From the NCBI GenBank assembly GCA_019232625.1, contig JAFANP010000044.1, positions 1 to 64,000 of the forward strand: a stretch of DNA of 64,000 nt, given 5' to 3'. The translations under genes and the position numbers were made by a program. Under the pieces are notes generated by a model. That model ran no database searches and was not told where the DNA came from. It worked only from the letters and a program-made list of their open reading frames with translations. The stretch's first letter is position 1, and each line of letters opens with the position of its first letter. Shown here one piece after another: positions 9,243 through 20,138 of this stretch. This stretch comes from Alphaproteobacteria bacterium. Lineage in GTDB: Bacteria; Pseudomonadota; Alphaproteobacteria; Sphingomonadales; Sphingomonadaceae.

Positions 9243-9303
9243 TTGCCGGCGGTTCAGCGCTTCGACACCGAATGGATGCGGGAGGGGCCGAAAGGAGCCC
9301 AGC

Positions 9304-9852
9304 ATGTTCCGGCGTTTATTGGCTGCGTTTCTGATCGCCGCCCCTTCCGGTGCCGCGGTCGCCCAGGGCGAGAGCACGGGCGATTGGGCGCTGGCGACGA
9401 TGCCCAACGGGTGCATGGTCCAGGCCACGTCGCCCAAGGGGACGATGATCTCGGTCTGGGGCTTCGCAGGCCAGGACAAGATCGCCTTCCTGCTCCAGAA
9501 TCGCGGCTGGAGCGTGCGCGACGGCCAGCCTTACAGGCTCAGCCTCGACTTCGTCGGCGTCGAGACGCTTCCCGTCAGCGCCACCGCGCGCGAGCATATC
9601 GACAGCGACGGGCCGGGCTTCCTCTTCTCGGTCAAGCCCGGGGCGCAGGGCGCGACCGGCTTCCTCAACGCCTTCACCAGCGCCAGCGGCATGCGCATCA
9701 CGCAGGGCACCGAGAGCTTCGACACGCTTCCTCTTGCCGGCAGCAAGACGGCGATGGCGGCACTGGCGCAGTGCCTCGCCGATCGCTGGAGCAAGACGCC
9801 GGCGGCGGCGCCCGCCGCGGACAAGGAGAAGGACGTCCTCGATACCGTCTGA
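9304..9852 (+). CDS. Secreted protein of unknown function
   Basis: A 182-residue product with a clear Sec signal peptide (MFRRLLAAFLIAAPSGAAVAQ, cleavage predicted after AVAQ). The mature part has two Cys residues (one in PNGCMVQAT, one in ALAQCLADRW near the C-terminus) that could form a disulfide, and an Ala/Pro-rich tail. I do not recognise a family. An AAAGGAG ribosome-binding site sits 7 bases before the ATG. It converges with the spermidine-synthase-like gene, the stops being only 6 bases apart. Confidence 0.75.
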   Translation: MFRRLLAAFLIAAPSGAAVAQGESTGDWALATMPNGCMVQATSPKGTMISVWGFAGQDKIAFLLQNRGWSVRDGQPYRLSLDFVGVETLPVSATAREHIDSDGPGFLFSVKPGAQGATGFLNAFTSASGMRITQGTESFDTLPLAGSKTAMAALAQCLADRWSKTPAAAPAADKEKDVLDTV

Positions 9853-9858
9853 GCGGCC

Positions 9859-10539
9859 TCAGCGCCGCCGCGGCGCCGATCCGATCCAGACGACGTGGCG
9901 GGCGCCGCGGCCGGCACGGCCGCCGCGCACCACATGCTCCTCGACCGCGAAACCGGCCTTTCGGAGGCGGCCGGCGAAGCGTTGGTCCGAATGCGCCGAC
10001 CATATCGCCACCACGCCGCCGGGCCGCAGCGCGACGCGGGCCCGGGCCAGCCCCGACGCCTGGTAGAGGGCATCGTTCGCCTCGATGGTGAGGCCCTCCG
10101 GCCCGTTGTCGACGTCGAGCAGGATCGCATCCCATGCCGCCGGCGCCGCGGCGATCGCCTCGGCGACGTCCCGCTCGACGAGGCGGACGCGGGGATCGTC
10201 GAGGCTGGCGCCGTGAAGATGGGCCAGCGGCCCCCGCGCCCAGGCGATCACGCCGGGCACCAGCTCGGCGACGACGATCTCCGCCCCCCTGGGCAGGAGA
10301 GGCAGCGCCGCGCGCAGGGTGAAGCCCATGCCGAGGCCGCCGATCAGCACCCGCGGCCGCGGCCGCCCGGCGAGCGGCGCGCAGGCGAGTGCGGCGAGCG
10401 CCTCCTCCGAGCCGGTGCGATGGCTGCTCATCAGCGAGTTGGCGCCGAGCAGGATCAGATATTCATGGTCCCGCCGAACGAGCCGAAGCTCCCCGCCGCC
10501 GGGGATGGGCGCGACATCCAGGGTTTCGGGGGGGATCAC
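9859..10539 (-). CDS. Spermidine-synthase-like methyltransferase-fold protein
   Basis: Cytoplasmic Rossmann-fold protein of 226 residues related to polyamine aminopropyltransferases. A nucleotide-binding glycine motif VLIGGLGMGFTLRAAL is followed by an acidic strand end VVAELVPG and AILLDVDNGPEG, which matches the spermidine synthase D-x-D region. The N-terminal beta-domain of true spermidine synthases is shortened, so the activity may differ. I chose the GTG at 10539, 7 bases after the gyrB stop. An ATG at 10578 would extend it 13 residues into gyrB. It is probably co-transcribed with gyrB. Confidence 0.8.
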   Translation of the reverse strand: MIPPETLDVAPIPGGGELRLVRRDHEYLILLGANSLMSSHRTGSEEALAALACAPLAGRPRPRVLIGGLGMGFTLRAALPLLPRGAEIVVAELVPGVIAWARGPLAHLHGASLDDPRVRLVERDVAEAIAAAPAAWDAILLDVDNGPEGLTIEANDALYQASGLARARVALRPGGVVAIWSAHSDQRFAGRLRKAGFAVEEHVVRGGRAGRGARHVVWIGSAPRRR

Positions 10540-10546
10540 CCGCCCG

Positions 10547-14004
<3,458 letters not shown>

Positions 14005-14030
<26 letters not shown>

Positions 14031-15081
14031 GCTCGGCGCGGCCATCGCCTACGTGGAAGCGCTGGGCGCCCGCCCCGGCGAACAGGGCCGGCTCGGTCCC
14101 GGTCATCCATACCTGCCCGCCTCCCGCCTCCAGCCGCGCGAAGAGGGCTTCGCGCCGGCGCGGATCGAGGTGCGCGGCCACCTCGTCGAGGAGGAGGATC
14201 GGCCGCCGCCCCGCCGCCTCCGCGACGAGATCGGCGTGGGCGAGGACGATCCCGAGCAGCAGGGCCTTCTGCTCCCCGGTCGAGCATGACGAGGCGGGCT
14301 GCGCCTTGCCGAGATGGGTGACGACGAGGTCGGCGCGGTGCGGGCCGGACAGCGTCCGACCGGCGGTCGCGTCCCGGCGCCGGCCCTGGCGCAGCGCGGC
14401 GGAGAGATCGGGCTCCTCGCCGCCCTCCAGCGCCAGGCCGGCGCGGGCGAACGGGCCCTCCGGCGCCGCCGCGAGCCGCGCGGCGAGCGCGTCCACCGCA
14501 GCCCCTCGGGCTTCGACGATCGCGGCGCCATGCTCCGCCATCCTCGCCTCGAGCGCCGCCAGCCATGCCTCGTCCGCCGGGCCTTCCTGGCCGAGGAGCT
14601 TGTTGCGGGCGCGCATCGCGGCCTCGTAACGGGCGGCGTGGATCCCGTGGCCGGGCGACAGCGCTAGCACCAGCCGGTCGAGGAATCGCCGCCGTCCGCC
14701 GGCCCCCTCCTGGAAGAGGCGGTCCATGGCGGGCGTCAGCCACAGCACCGAAAGCCATTCGGAGAGCGAGGTGGCCGACGCCGCTGCGCCGTTCACGCGC
14801 ACCTGGCGACGCTCGGGGGCGGACGGGATCGTCCCCGTGCCGACCTCGACCTCGCCGAGCCGCGCCGCGACCGCGAAGCCGCCCCCTCCGCCGCGCCGGA
14901 CCATCTCGGTCAGGGTCGCCCCGCGCAGCCCCCGCCCCGGCGAGAGCAGCGACACCGCCTCCAGGAGGTTCGTCTTCCCCGCCCCGTTCTCGCCGGTAAG
15001 CACGACGAGGCCGGGGCCCGGCGCGATCACGGCGTCGGGATAGGAGCGGAAGTCGGAAAGGCTGAGGCGGCTGATGACCAT
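14005..15081 (-). CDS. recF: DNA replication and repair protein RecF
   Basis: SMC-like ATPase that helps load RecA at single-strand gaps with RecO and RecR. In 358 residues it shows Walker [10 protein letters not shown] near the N-terminus (29-37), the signature [12 protein letters not shown] and Walker [14 protein letters not shown]. The N-terminal [12 protein letters not shown] is typical. It belongs to the ancestral dnaN-recF-gyrB grouping, but here a foreign-looking gene separates it from dnaN, and gyrB lies beyond the hydrolase. Confidence 0.95.
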
Positions 15082-15088
15082 GCCACAT

Positions 15089-15697
15089 CTAGCGGTGGGA
15101 GAACGGGTTCGGATCGAGAGGATCTTCGTAGGACCGCGAGAGAGCGTTCAACTCCTCTGGGGCTAGCTGTTTCGCGAAATCCAACAGTCGCGCGGTCTCC
15201 GTTTCCTTTAAAGTAGTTATCCTGGCGAGCCAGTAATCACATAAGCGTATGAGTGCAATCACCTCTTCCGGCGATAATCCAGAGAAAGAGACTGAGCTTG
15301 TAGAGACTGTGGTAACCTTCGCCGTCGGCAAACCCAATTGTTGGACTGCCAAAGTTATCCATTGCGCCTCGTAACGATTAACCGGGTGTGCGACGTGTTT
15401 ATCTCGTATAGCGCGAAGATGACCGTGAGCGACGCGCAAATCGGCTGGAAGATCGGATGCGTCTTCTAACTTAAGTCGTATTCGGCGCCCTGATCCGAAC
15501 GCTCTAAAGTACTTCGTGAGCGATCCAATGACCAGCGGCTCCACCTGAAGCCGCCGGTCATCCGGAGGGTCAATCAGGATCCGCTGCAACTGAACCGCCC
15601 AGATACGAGCGCTCCAGATATCAATCCACAAGCCCTGTAAGTGTGTCAAATCAGTGTCAACGGGAGGTCGCCAATTGACGTAAGTGACCTCGGTCAC
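15089..15697 (-). CDS. HEPN-like protein of unknown function, low-GC insert between dnaN and recF
   Basis: A 202-residue mostly helical soluble protein. [10 protein letters not shown] (about 95-104) matches the R-X4-6-H motif of HEPN ribonuclease domains and resembles AbiU2-type abortive-infection proteins. The codon use and base composition are strikingly unlike the neighbours: many A/T-ending codons such as AAA, TTA and ACT, and visibly lower GC, suggesting recent transfer. Even so it is fused into the operon: its GTG start overlaps the dnaN TGA (GTGA) and its stop is 7 bases before recF. No antitoxin gene is visible beside it. HEPN assignment is motif-based and not certain. Confidence 0.65.
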   Translation of the reverse strand: MTEVTYVNWRPPVDTDLTHLQGLWIDIWSARIWAVQLQRILIDPPDDRRLQVEPLVIGSLTKYFRAFGSGRRIRLKLEDASDLPADLRVAHGHLRAIRDKHVAHPVNRYEAQWITLAVQQLGLPTAKVTTVSTSSVSFSGLSPEEVIALIRLCDYWLARITTLKETETARLLDFAKQLAPEELNALSRSYEDPLDPNPFSHR

Positions 15698-16806
15698 ACC
15701 CGCATCGGCATCAGCACGTAGAGCGCGGCGGCCTTGTCGTTCTCGCGCAGCAGGGTGGGCGCGGCCGCGTCGGCGAGGTGCATCTCCACCGTGTCGCCCT
15801 CGATCTGGCCGAGTATGTCGAGCAGGTAGCGGGCGTTGAAGCCGATCTCCAGGCCGTCGGCATTGTAGTCGCCGGGGACTTCCTCGGCCGCGGTGCCGTT
15901 CTCCGGGCTGGTCACCGACAGCGTGACCCGGTCGCGGTCAAGCGCCATCTTGACCGCCCGCGTCTTCTCGGACGCGATGGTGGAGACGCGGTCGACGCCC
16001 TCCTCGAAGCTTCTCGGGTCGATCCGCAGCAGCTTGTCGTTCGCGGTCGGGATGACCCGGCTGTAGTCCGGGAAGGTGCCGTCGATCAGCTTCGAGGTGA
16101 GGATGGCATTGCCGAGGCCGAAGCGGATCTTCGTCTCCGAGAGCGAGACCTGGACGTTGCCGTCGGCCTCGTCGAGCAGCTTCCTGAGCTCGGCCACGCA
16201 TTTGCGCGGGATGATGACGTCGGGCATGCCTTCGGTCCCGCCCGGCGCCGCCACCGTCACCCGGGCGAGCCGGTGGCCGTCGGTCGCCGCCGCCTTCAGC
16301 ACCGGCTGGGCCTCGTCCGACACGTGCAGGAAGATGCCGTTCAGATAATAGCGCGTCTCCTCGGTGGAGATGGCGAAGCGCGTCTTGTCGATGATCTGGC
16401 GCAGCATGGTCGCCGGCAGCTCGAAGCGGGTTGGAAGATCGCCTTCCGCGATCACCGGAAAGTCGTCCCGGGGGAGGGTGGCGAGGTTGAAGCGGGCGCG
16501 CCCGGCATTGACCTGCATCTTCCCCTCGGCCGCATTGAGCTCGACCTGGCTTCCTTCGGGAAGCTTGCGGGCGATGTCGAACAGGGTGTGGGCCGAGACG
16601 GTGGTGGCGCCCGGCTGGGTGACGTTGGCCTCGACGGTCTCGTTGATCTGGAGGTCGAGGTCGGTCGCCATCAGGCGCAGCCCGCCGCCCTCGCTGGCCT
16701 CGATCAGCACGTTCGAGAGGATGGGGATCGTATTCCTCCGCTCCACCACGGACTGGACGTGGCCGAGGCTCCTGAGGAGCGTAGCCCGTTCGATCGTCGC
16801 CTTCAT
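15694..16806 (-). CDS. dnaN: DNA polymerase III sliding clamp (beta subunit)
   Basis: Ring-shaped processivity factor of DNA polymerase III. The 370-residue product begins MKATIERATLLRSLGHVQSV and ends with VLMPMRV, the conserved clamp C-terminus that lines the protein-binding groove. The three repeated clamp domains cover the length, and FARFNL- and YYLNGIFLH-type strands are as in the family. The start is chosen from the family N-terminus; an upstream in-frame ATG adds 18 basic residues without similarity. It is followed by the HEPN-like gene and recF. No dnaA is in the window. Confidence 0.96.
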   Translation of the reverse strand: MKATIERATLLRSLGHVQSVVERRNTIPILSNVLIEASEGGGLRLMATDLDLQINETVEANVTQPGATTVSAHTLFDIARKLPEGSQVELNAAEGKMQVNAGRARFNLATLPRDDFPVIAEGDLPTRFELPATMLRQIIDKTRFAISTEETRYYLNGIFLHVSDEAQPVLKAAATDGHRLARVTVAAPGGTEGMPDVIIPRKCVAELRKLLDEADGNVQVSLSETKIRFGLGNAILTSKLIDGTFPDYSRVIPTANDKLLRIDPRSFEEGVDRVSTIASEKTRAVKMALDRDRVTLSVTSPENGTAAEEVPGDYNADGLEIGFNARYLLDILGQIEGDTVEMHLADAAAPTLLRENDKAAALYVLMPMRV

Positions 16807-16886
16807 CGAAAACCCCCGGAAGTGGCACTTTGACCGAGTATTAGAGCGGCTTCCGGCCATGGGCTAGGGGGTTGTCGCCGAGCGCG

Positions 16887-16925
16887 AAAAAAGGGCCGGA
16901 GCGTCGCCGCCCCGGCCCATTTTTC
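16887..16925. terminator. Bidirectional terminator between dnaN and the beta-barrel gene
   Basis: GGGCCGG/CCGGCCC stem with a 12-base loop, flanked by AAAAAA on the left and ATTTTT on the right, so it can stop transcription from either side. It lies upstream of dnaN, where it would end the minus-strand transcript of the outer-membrane protein gene. Confidence 0.7.
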
Positions 16926-17008
16926 GTCATACCGGCGAAAGCCGGTATCTCAGGTCGAAAGAAGGCCCTGCCCCTTTCCACCGGACCCCGGCCTCCGCCG
17001 GGGCGACG
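16926..17008. repeat. Paired sphingomonad-type palindromic repeat
   Basis: Two short palindromes about 30 bases apart: ACCGGCGAAAGCCGGT within GTCATACCGG...TATCTCAG, and CCCCGGCCTCCGCCGGGG. This two-palindrome layout (the commoner form is CCCGGCGAAAGCCGGG) is a well-known dispersed intergenic repeat in sphingomonad genomes. It is non-coding. Confidence 0.6.
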
Positions 17009-17017
17009 CCTTCGACG

Positions 17018-17605
17018 TCAGAAGCGGAAGCCGAAGCCGACCAGCGCCTGGTGCTTCTCCAGGTCGCTGTCGTAGTTGGTGTAGCGATACTCGGCCTTGA
17101 CGAAGGCGTTGGTGCCGATCTTCTGCTCGACTCCGGCGCCGACGCGGATGCCGTCGTAGTTGGACCGCGTGACGAAATCGCCGGTCGTCCCGGCGAGATT
17201 GGCGTCGTAGGCGATGCGCAGGCGCGCATTCGAATAGCCTGCCTTCGCGTAAAGCAGGGTGGAGGCCCCGACCCGGGTGCCGAGCCGGCCGCCGACGTAA
17301 AGGTCGCGACCGGCCTCCCCGCAGAGGCTGTCGCCGGTGCGGACGACGCCCGAGGTGCACTCATCGGCGGTGGAATCGGCGGCTTCGCCCTCGATTCCGA
17401 CCACCATGTTGCCGGCCTGGAAATCATAGCCGAGGCCGACGCCGTAGGCGACTCCGTCGCTGTGGGCGTTGGGGACCTGGTTGCGATCCCACCCCACGAG
17501 GCCCTCGACGCGGACGCCGGTGAACGGCGCGGCCGGCGCGTCCTGCGCCATGGCCGGCGCGGCGAGCGATCCGGCGAGGAGGGCGGCAACGATATACTTA
17601 CGCAT
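17018..17605 (-). CDS. Outer-membrane beta-barrel protein (Omp25/OmpA-like porin family)
   Basis: A 195-residue exported protein with a signal peptide MRKYIVAALLAGSLAAPAMA cleaved before QDAPAAP. The mature part is an eight-stranded-barrel type of sequence with alternating aromatic and Gly residues (GVGLGYDF, YVGGRLGTRVG, LLYAKAGYSNARL, AFVKAEYRYTNY) and a terminal Phe (GFGFRF), the outer-membrane assembly signal. Two Cys residues lie in one loop. The ATG is preceded by AGGAG at 7-base spacing. It probably has a structural or surface role; no substrate can be assigned. Confidence 0.85.
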   Translation of the reverse strand: MRKYIVAALLAGSLAAPAMAQDAPAAPFTGVRVEGLVGWDRNQVPNAHSDGVAYGVGLGYDFQAGNMVVGIEGEAADSTADECTSGVVRTGDSLCGEAGRDLYVGGRLGTRVGASTLLYAKAGYSNARLRIAYDANLAGTTGDFVTRSNYDGIRVGAGVEQKIGTNAFVKAEYRYTNYDSDLEKHQALVGFGFRF

Positions 17606-17745
17606 CAATAACTCCTTCGATTTCTCGGGCCTGTTAGGTTCGGTTCGGAAGGCCCGGCGTGCTGCAACTGCGAAAGGCTTTCTGAACCCAGCCTAAACGC
17701 GGTTTCCGATTGCCAAGAGGGCCGCCAAACGGCCAATATCTGCCC

Positions 17746-18222
17746 ATGTTCCGCTTTCTCGGAATTCTCTTTTTATCTCTTGGCGTTGCCGCTCCTGTTG
17801 CAGCGCAGCAGGACTCGCTCGGAATTTTTTCGCAATGGGGAGCGTTCCGGGACGCCCGCCGCTGCTATGCCGTCGCGCAGCCGGAAGGGCCTCGCCCGGA
17901 CGGCGCCTTCGCCGCCGTGTCGTGGTGGCCCGGCACCGGCGTGCGGGGGCAGGTCCACTTCCGCCTCGACCGCGGCAAGCGGCAAGGCTCGGCGCTGCTG
18001 CTGAGGATCGATGCGCGCACCTTCCAGCTGATCGGCGGCGGCGAAGACGCCTGGGCCCCCGATGCCCGGGCCGACGCCGAGATCGTCGCCGCGATGCGCA
18101 CCGGGATCGACATGAGCCTGGAGACGAGGGCCGAAGGGGGCGCGCTGATCCGCAACCTCTACCGGCTGCGCGGCGCCGCCTCCGCCATGGACGCGGCGGC
18201 GATAGGCTGCGCGCGGCGGTGA
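17746..18222 (+). CDS. Small secreted protein, possibly invasion-locus-B-like
   Basis: A 158-residue protein with a signal peptide (MFRFLGILFLSLGVAAPVAAQ). The mature N-terminus has FSQWGAFRDARRCYAVAQPE, a pattern seen in exported alphaproteobacterial proteins often labelled IalB-like, with a second Cys at the C-terminus (AIGCARR) that could pair with it. I hold that family label loosely. The stop codon overlaps the GTG of the following phosphatase gene (GTGA), so the two are translationally coupled. Confidence 0.7.
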   Translation: MFRFLGILFLSLGVAAPVAAQQDSLGIFSQWGAFRDARRCYAVAQPEGPRPDGAFAAVSWWPGTGVRGQVHFRLDRGKRQGSALLLRIDARTFQLIGGGEDAWAPDARADAEIVAAMRTGIDMSLETRAEGGALIRNLYRLRGAASAMDAAAIGCARR

Positions 18223-18830
18223 GCCGCTTCTTCATCGCCCGCCACGGCGAGACGGTCTTCAACGCGGCCGGGCGCATCCAGGGGGACGGGGAGCATACGC
18301 CGCTCACCCGCGCCGGCTTCGCCCAGGCCGAGGCGATGGGGAAGGCGCTGAGGCTCCGGCTCGGGCCGCGCCCGCCCCTCGCCCTCTGGTCGTCGCCGAG
18401 CGGCCGCGCGCTCCAGACGCTGGCGGTGATCGCCGAGCATCTCGATCTCGACTGGCACGCGGCGCGCACCGATCCTCGCCTGGGCGAGATCGGCATGGGG
18501 GCGTGGAGCGGCCGCTACTACCGGGACGTGATCGCCGAGGTCGGGCCGATCTACGACCCGGAGACGCTCCTGTTCGTGCGCCGGGCCCCGGGCGGCGAGG
18601 GATATGACGCCGTCGCCGACCGGCTGCGGGCCTGGCTCGCCGATACGGCCGCGGAGGAAGGGGAGCGCCTCGTGCTGATGCACGGCATGTCCTCCCGGGT
18701 CCTGCGAGCCCTGCTCACCGGGGCCGAGGTCCGCCGGGACTGCGGGGCGCCGGTCGCCGCCAGCCTGCCGCAAGGCGCCATCGTGGAAATCGCCGAGGGG
18801 GTGGAGACGGTCGTTCCGCTGGACTCGTGA
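18219..18830 (+). CDS. Histidine phosphatase (phosphoglycerate-mutase-like)
   Basis: A 203-residue enzyme of the branch-1 histidine phosphatase superfamily. The phosphohistidine motif IARHGET is at residues 6-12, an Arg follows in SPSGRALQT, and [10 protein letters not shown] provides the second catalytic His. A Glu proton donor is probable in [11 protein letters not shown]. The family includes cofactor-dependent mutases and broad phosphatases; substrate unknown. The start is GTG, giving [11 protein letters not shown], and overlaps the previous stop; no ATG precedes the motif in this frame without entering the upstream gene. Confidence 0.85.
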   Translation: MSRFFIARHGETVFNAAGRIQGDGEHTPLTRAGFAQAEAMGKALRLRLGPRPPLALWSSPSGRALQTLAVIAEHLDLDWHAARTDPRLGEIGMGAWSGRYYRDVIAEVGPIYDPETLLFVRRAPGGEGYDAVADRLRAWLADTAAEEGERLVLMHGMSSRVLRALLTGAEVRRDCGAPVAASLPQGAIVEIAEGVETVVPLDS

Positions 18831-18873
18831 GCGGCTGGAAATCGGCCGCGAATACCCCTACATCGCGCCCATC

Positions 18874-20070
18874 ATGACAGCGCCGATGCCCATACCCGGT
18901 CTCATCGACCCGGTTCCAGTGCCGCGTGCCGCCGCGGCCGGGGCGGACGCGCGAGTCGATCTGGTCGGGCTGTCGAAGGATCGGATCCGCGAGGCGCTGC
19001 TCGCCGAGGGGCTGGAGCCGAAGCAGGCGAAGCTGAGGGCCAAGCAGATCTGGCACCAGATCTACAATCGCGGCGCGACCCGCTTCGAGGCGATGAGCGA
19101 CATCGCCAAGCCGCAGCGCGCCTGGCTGGCCGAGCGGTTCGTCGTGGGCCGGCCGGAGACGGTGGTCGAGCAGGCCTCGACCGACGGCACGCGCAAGTGG
19201 CTCCTGAGGACCCGGGACGGCCACGATTTCGAGATGGTATTCATCCCCGATGCCGATCGCGGCACCTTGTGCGTCTCGAGCCAGGTCGGATGCACCCTCA
19301 ACTGCCGCTTCTGCCATACCGGCACGATGCGCCTCGTGCGCAACCTCACCGCCGGCGAGATCGTCGGGCAGGTGATGCTCGCCCGCGACGCGCTCGGCGA
19401 GTGGCCGTCGCAGCCGGAGGGGCGGATGCTCTCCAACATCGTCATGATGGGCATGGGCGAGCCGCTCTACAATTTCGACAACGTCCGCGACGCGCTGAAG
19501 ATCGTCATGGACGGAGACGGGCTCGGCCTGTCGCGCCGGCGCATCACCCTCTCGACCTCCGGGGTCGTGCCGATGATGGCTCGCGCGGGGGAGGAGATCG
19601 GCGTCAACCTCGCCGTCTCGCTTCACGCCGTGACGAAGGCGGTGCGCGACGAGATCGTGCCGCTCAACCGCAAATACGGGATCGAGGAGCTGCTTGAGGC
19701 CTGCGCCGCCTATCCGGGCGCCAACAACGCCCGGCGGATCACGTTCGAATATGTGATGCTGAAGGACATGAACGACAGCGACGACGATGCCCGCGAGCTC
19801 GTCCGCCTGATCCGCAAGTACCGCCTGCCGGCCAAGGTGAACCTCATTCCGTTCAACCCGTGGCCGGGGGCCCTCTACGAATGCTCGGACGAGGCGCGAG
19901 TCCAGCGCTTCTCGGACATCATCTTCGAGGCCGGCATCTCCGCGCCGGTCCGCCGGCCGCGGGGCCGCGACATCATGGCCGCCTGCGGCCAGCTCAAGTC
20001 GGCCGCCGAGAAGAAGAGCCGGGCCGAGCTCGACCGCATCGCCGAGGAGAAGCAGGCGGCGCTCGCCTGA
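18874..20070 (+). CDS. rlmN: Dual-specificity 23S rRNA/tRNA adenine-C2 methyltransferase RlmN
   Basis: Radical-SAM enzyme that methylates C2 of A2503 in 23S rRNA and A37 in some tRNAs. The 398 residues include the [4Fe-4S] motif CTLNCRFC (Cys140, 144, 147) and the upstream Cys133 in [10 protein letters not shown], which aligns with E. coli Cys118. The SAM-binding segment MGMGEPLYN and the C-terminal [17 protein letters not shown] are also typical. It has about 25 extra Ala/Pro-rich residues at the N-terminus. It appears to be a stand-alone gene between the phosphatase and the histidine kinase. Confidence 0.95.
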   Translation: MTAPMPIPGLIDPVPVPRAAAAGADARVDLVGLSKDRIREALLAEGLEPKQAKLRAKQIWHQIYNRGATRFEAMSDIAKPQRAWLAERFVVGRPETVVEQASTDGTRKWLLRTRDGHDFEMVFIPDADRGTLCVSSQVGCTLNCRFCHTGTMRLVRNLTAGEIVGQVMLARDALGEWPSQPEGRMLSNIVMMGMGEPLYNFDNVRDALKIVMDGDGLGLSRRRITLSTSGVVPMMARAGEEIGVNLAVSLHAVTKAVRDEIVPLNRKYGIEELLEACAAYPGANNARRITFEYVMLKDMNDSDDDARELVRLIRKYRLPAKVNLIPFNPWPGALYECSDEARVQRFSDIIFEAGISAPVRRPRGRDIMAACGQLKSAAEKKSRAELDRIAEEKQAALA

Positions 20071-20138
20071 CGAGGCGGCTTGCGATACCGCCCGCCTGCG
20101 CTAATCAGGCGCCTCAAGACGGCGGAGACCAGGCCCAG

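Larger units (their letters stand above)
8948..9303. other. 356-base intergenic leader region
   Basis: Non-coding stretch between the minus-strand ATP-grasp/decarboxylase gene and the plus-strand secreted-protein gene. On the minus strand it holds a terminator-like hairpin, an ATTAAG dyad and a 27-codon open frame (listed separately). The A/T-rich patch at 9053-9095 stands out in an otherwise very GC-rich setting and is the likely control region of the minus-strand gene. A 33-codon plus-strand frame at 8961 has no supporting features. Confidence 0.6.
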
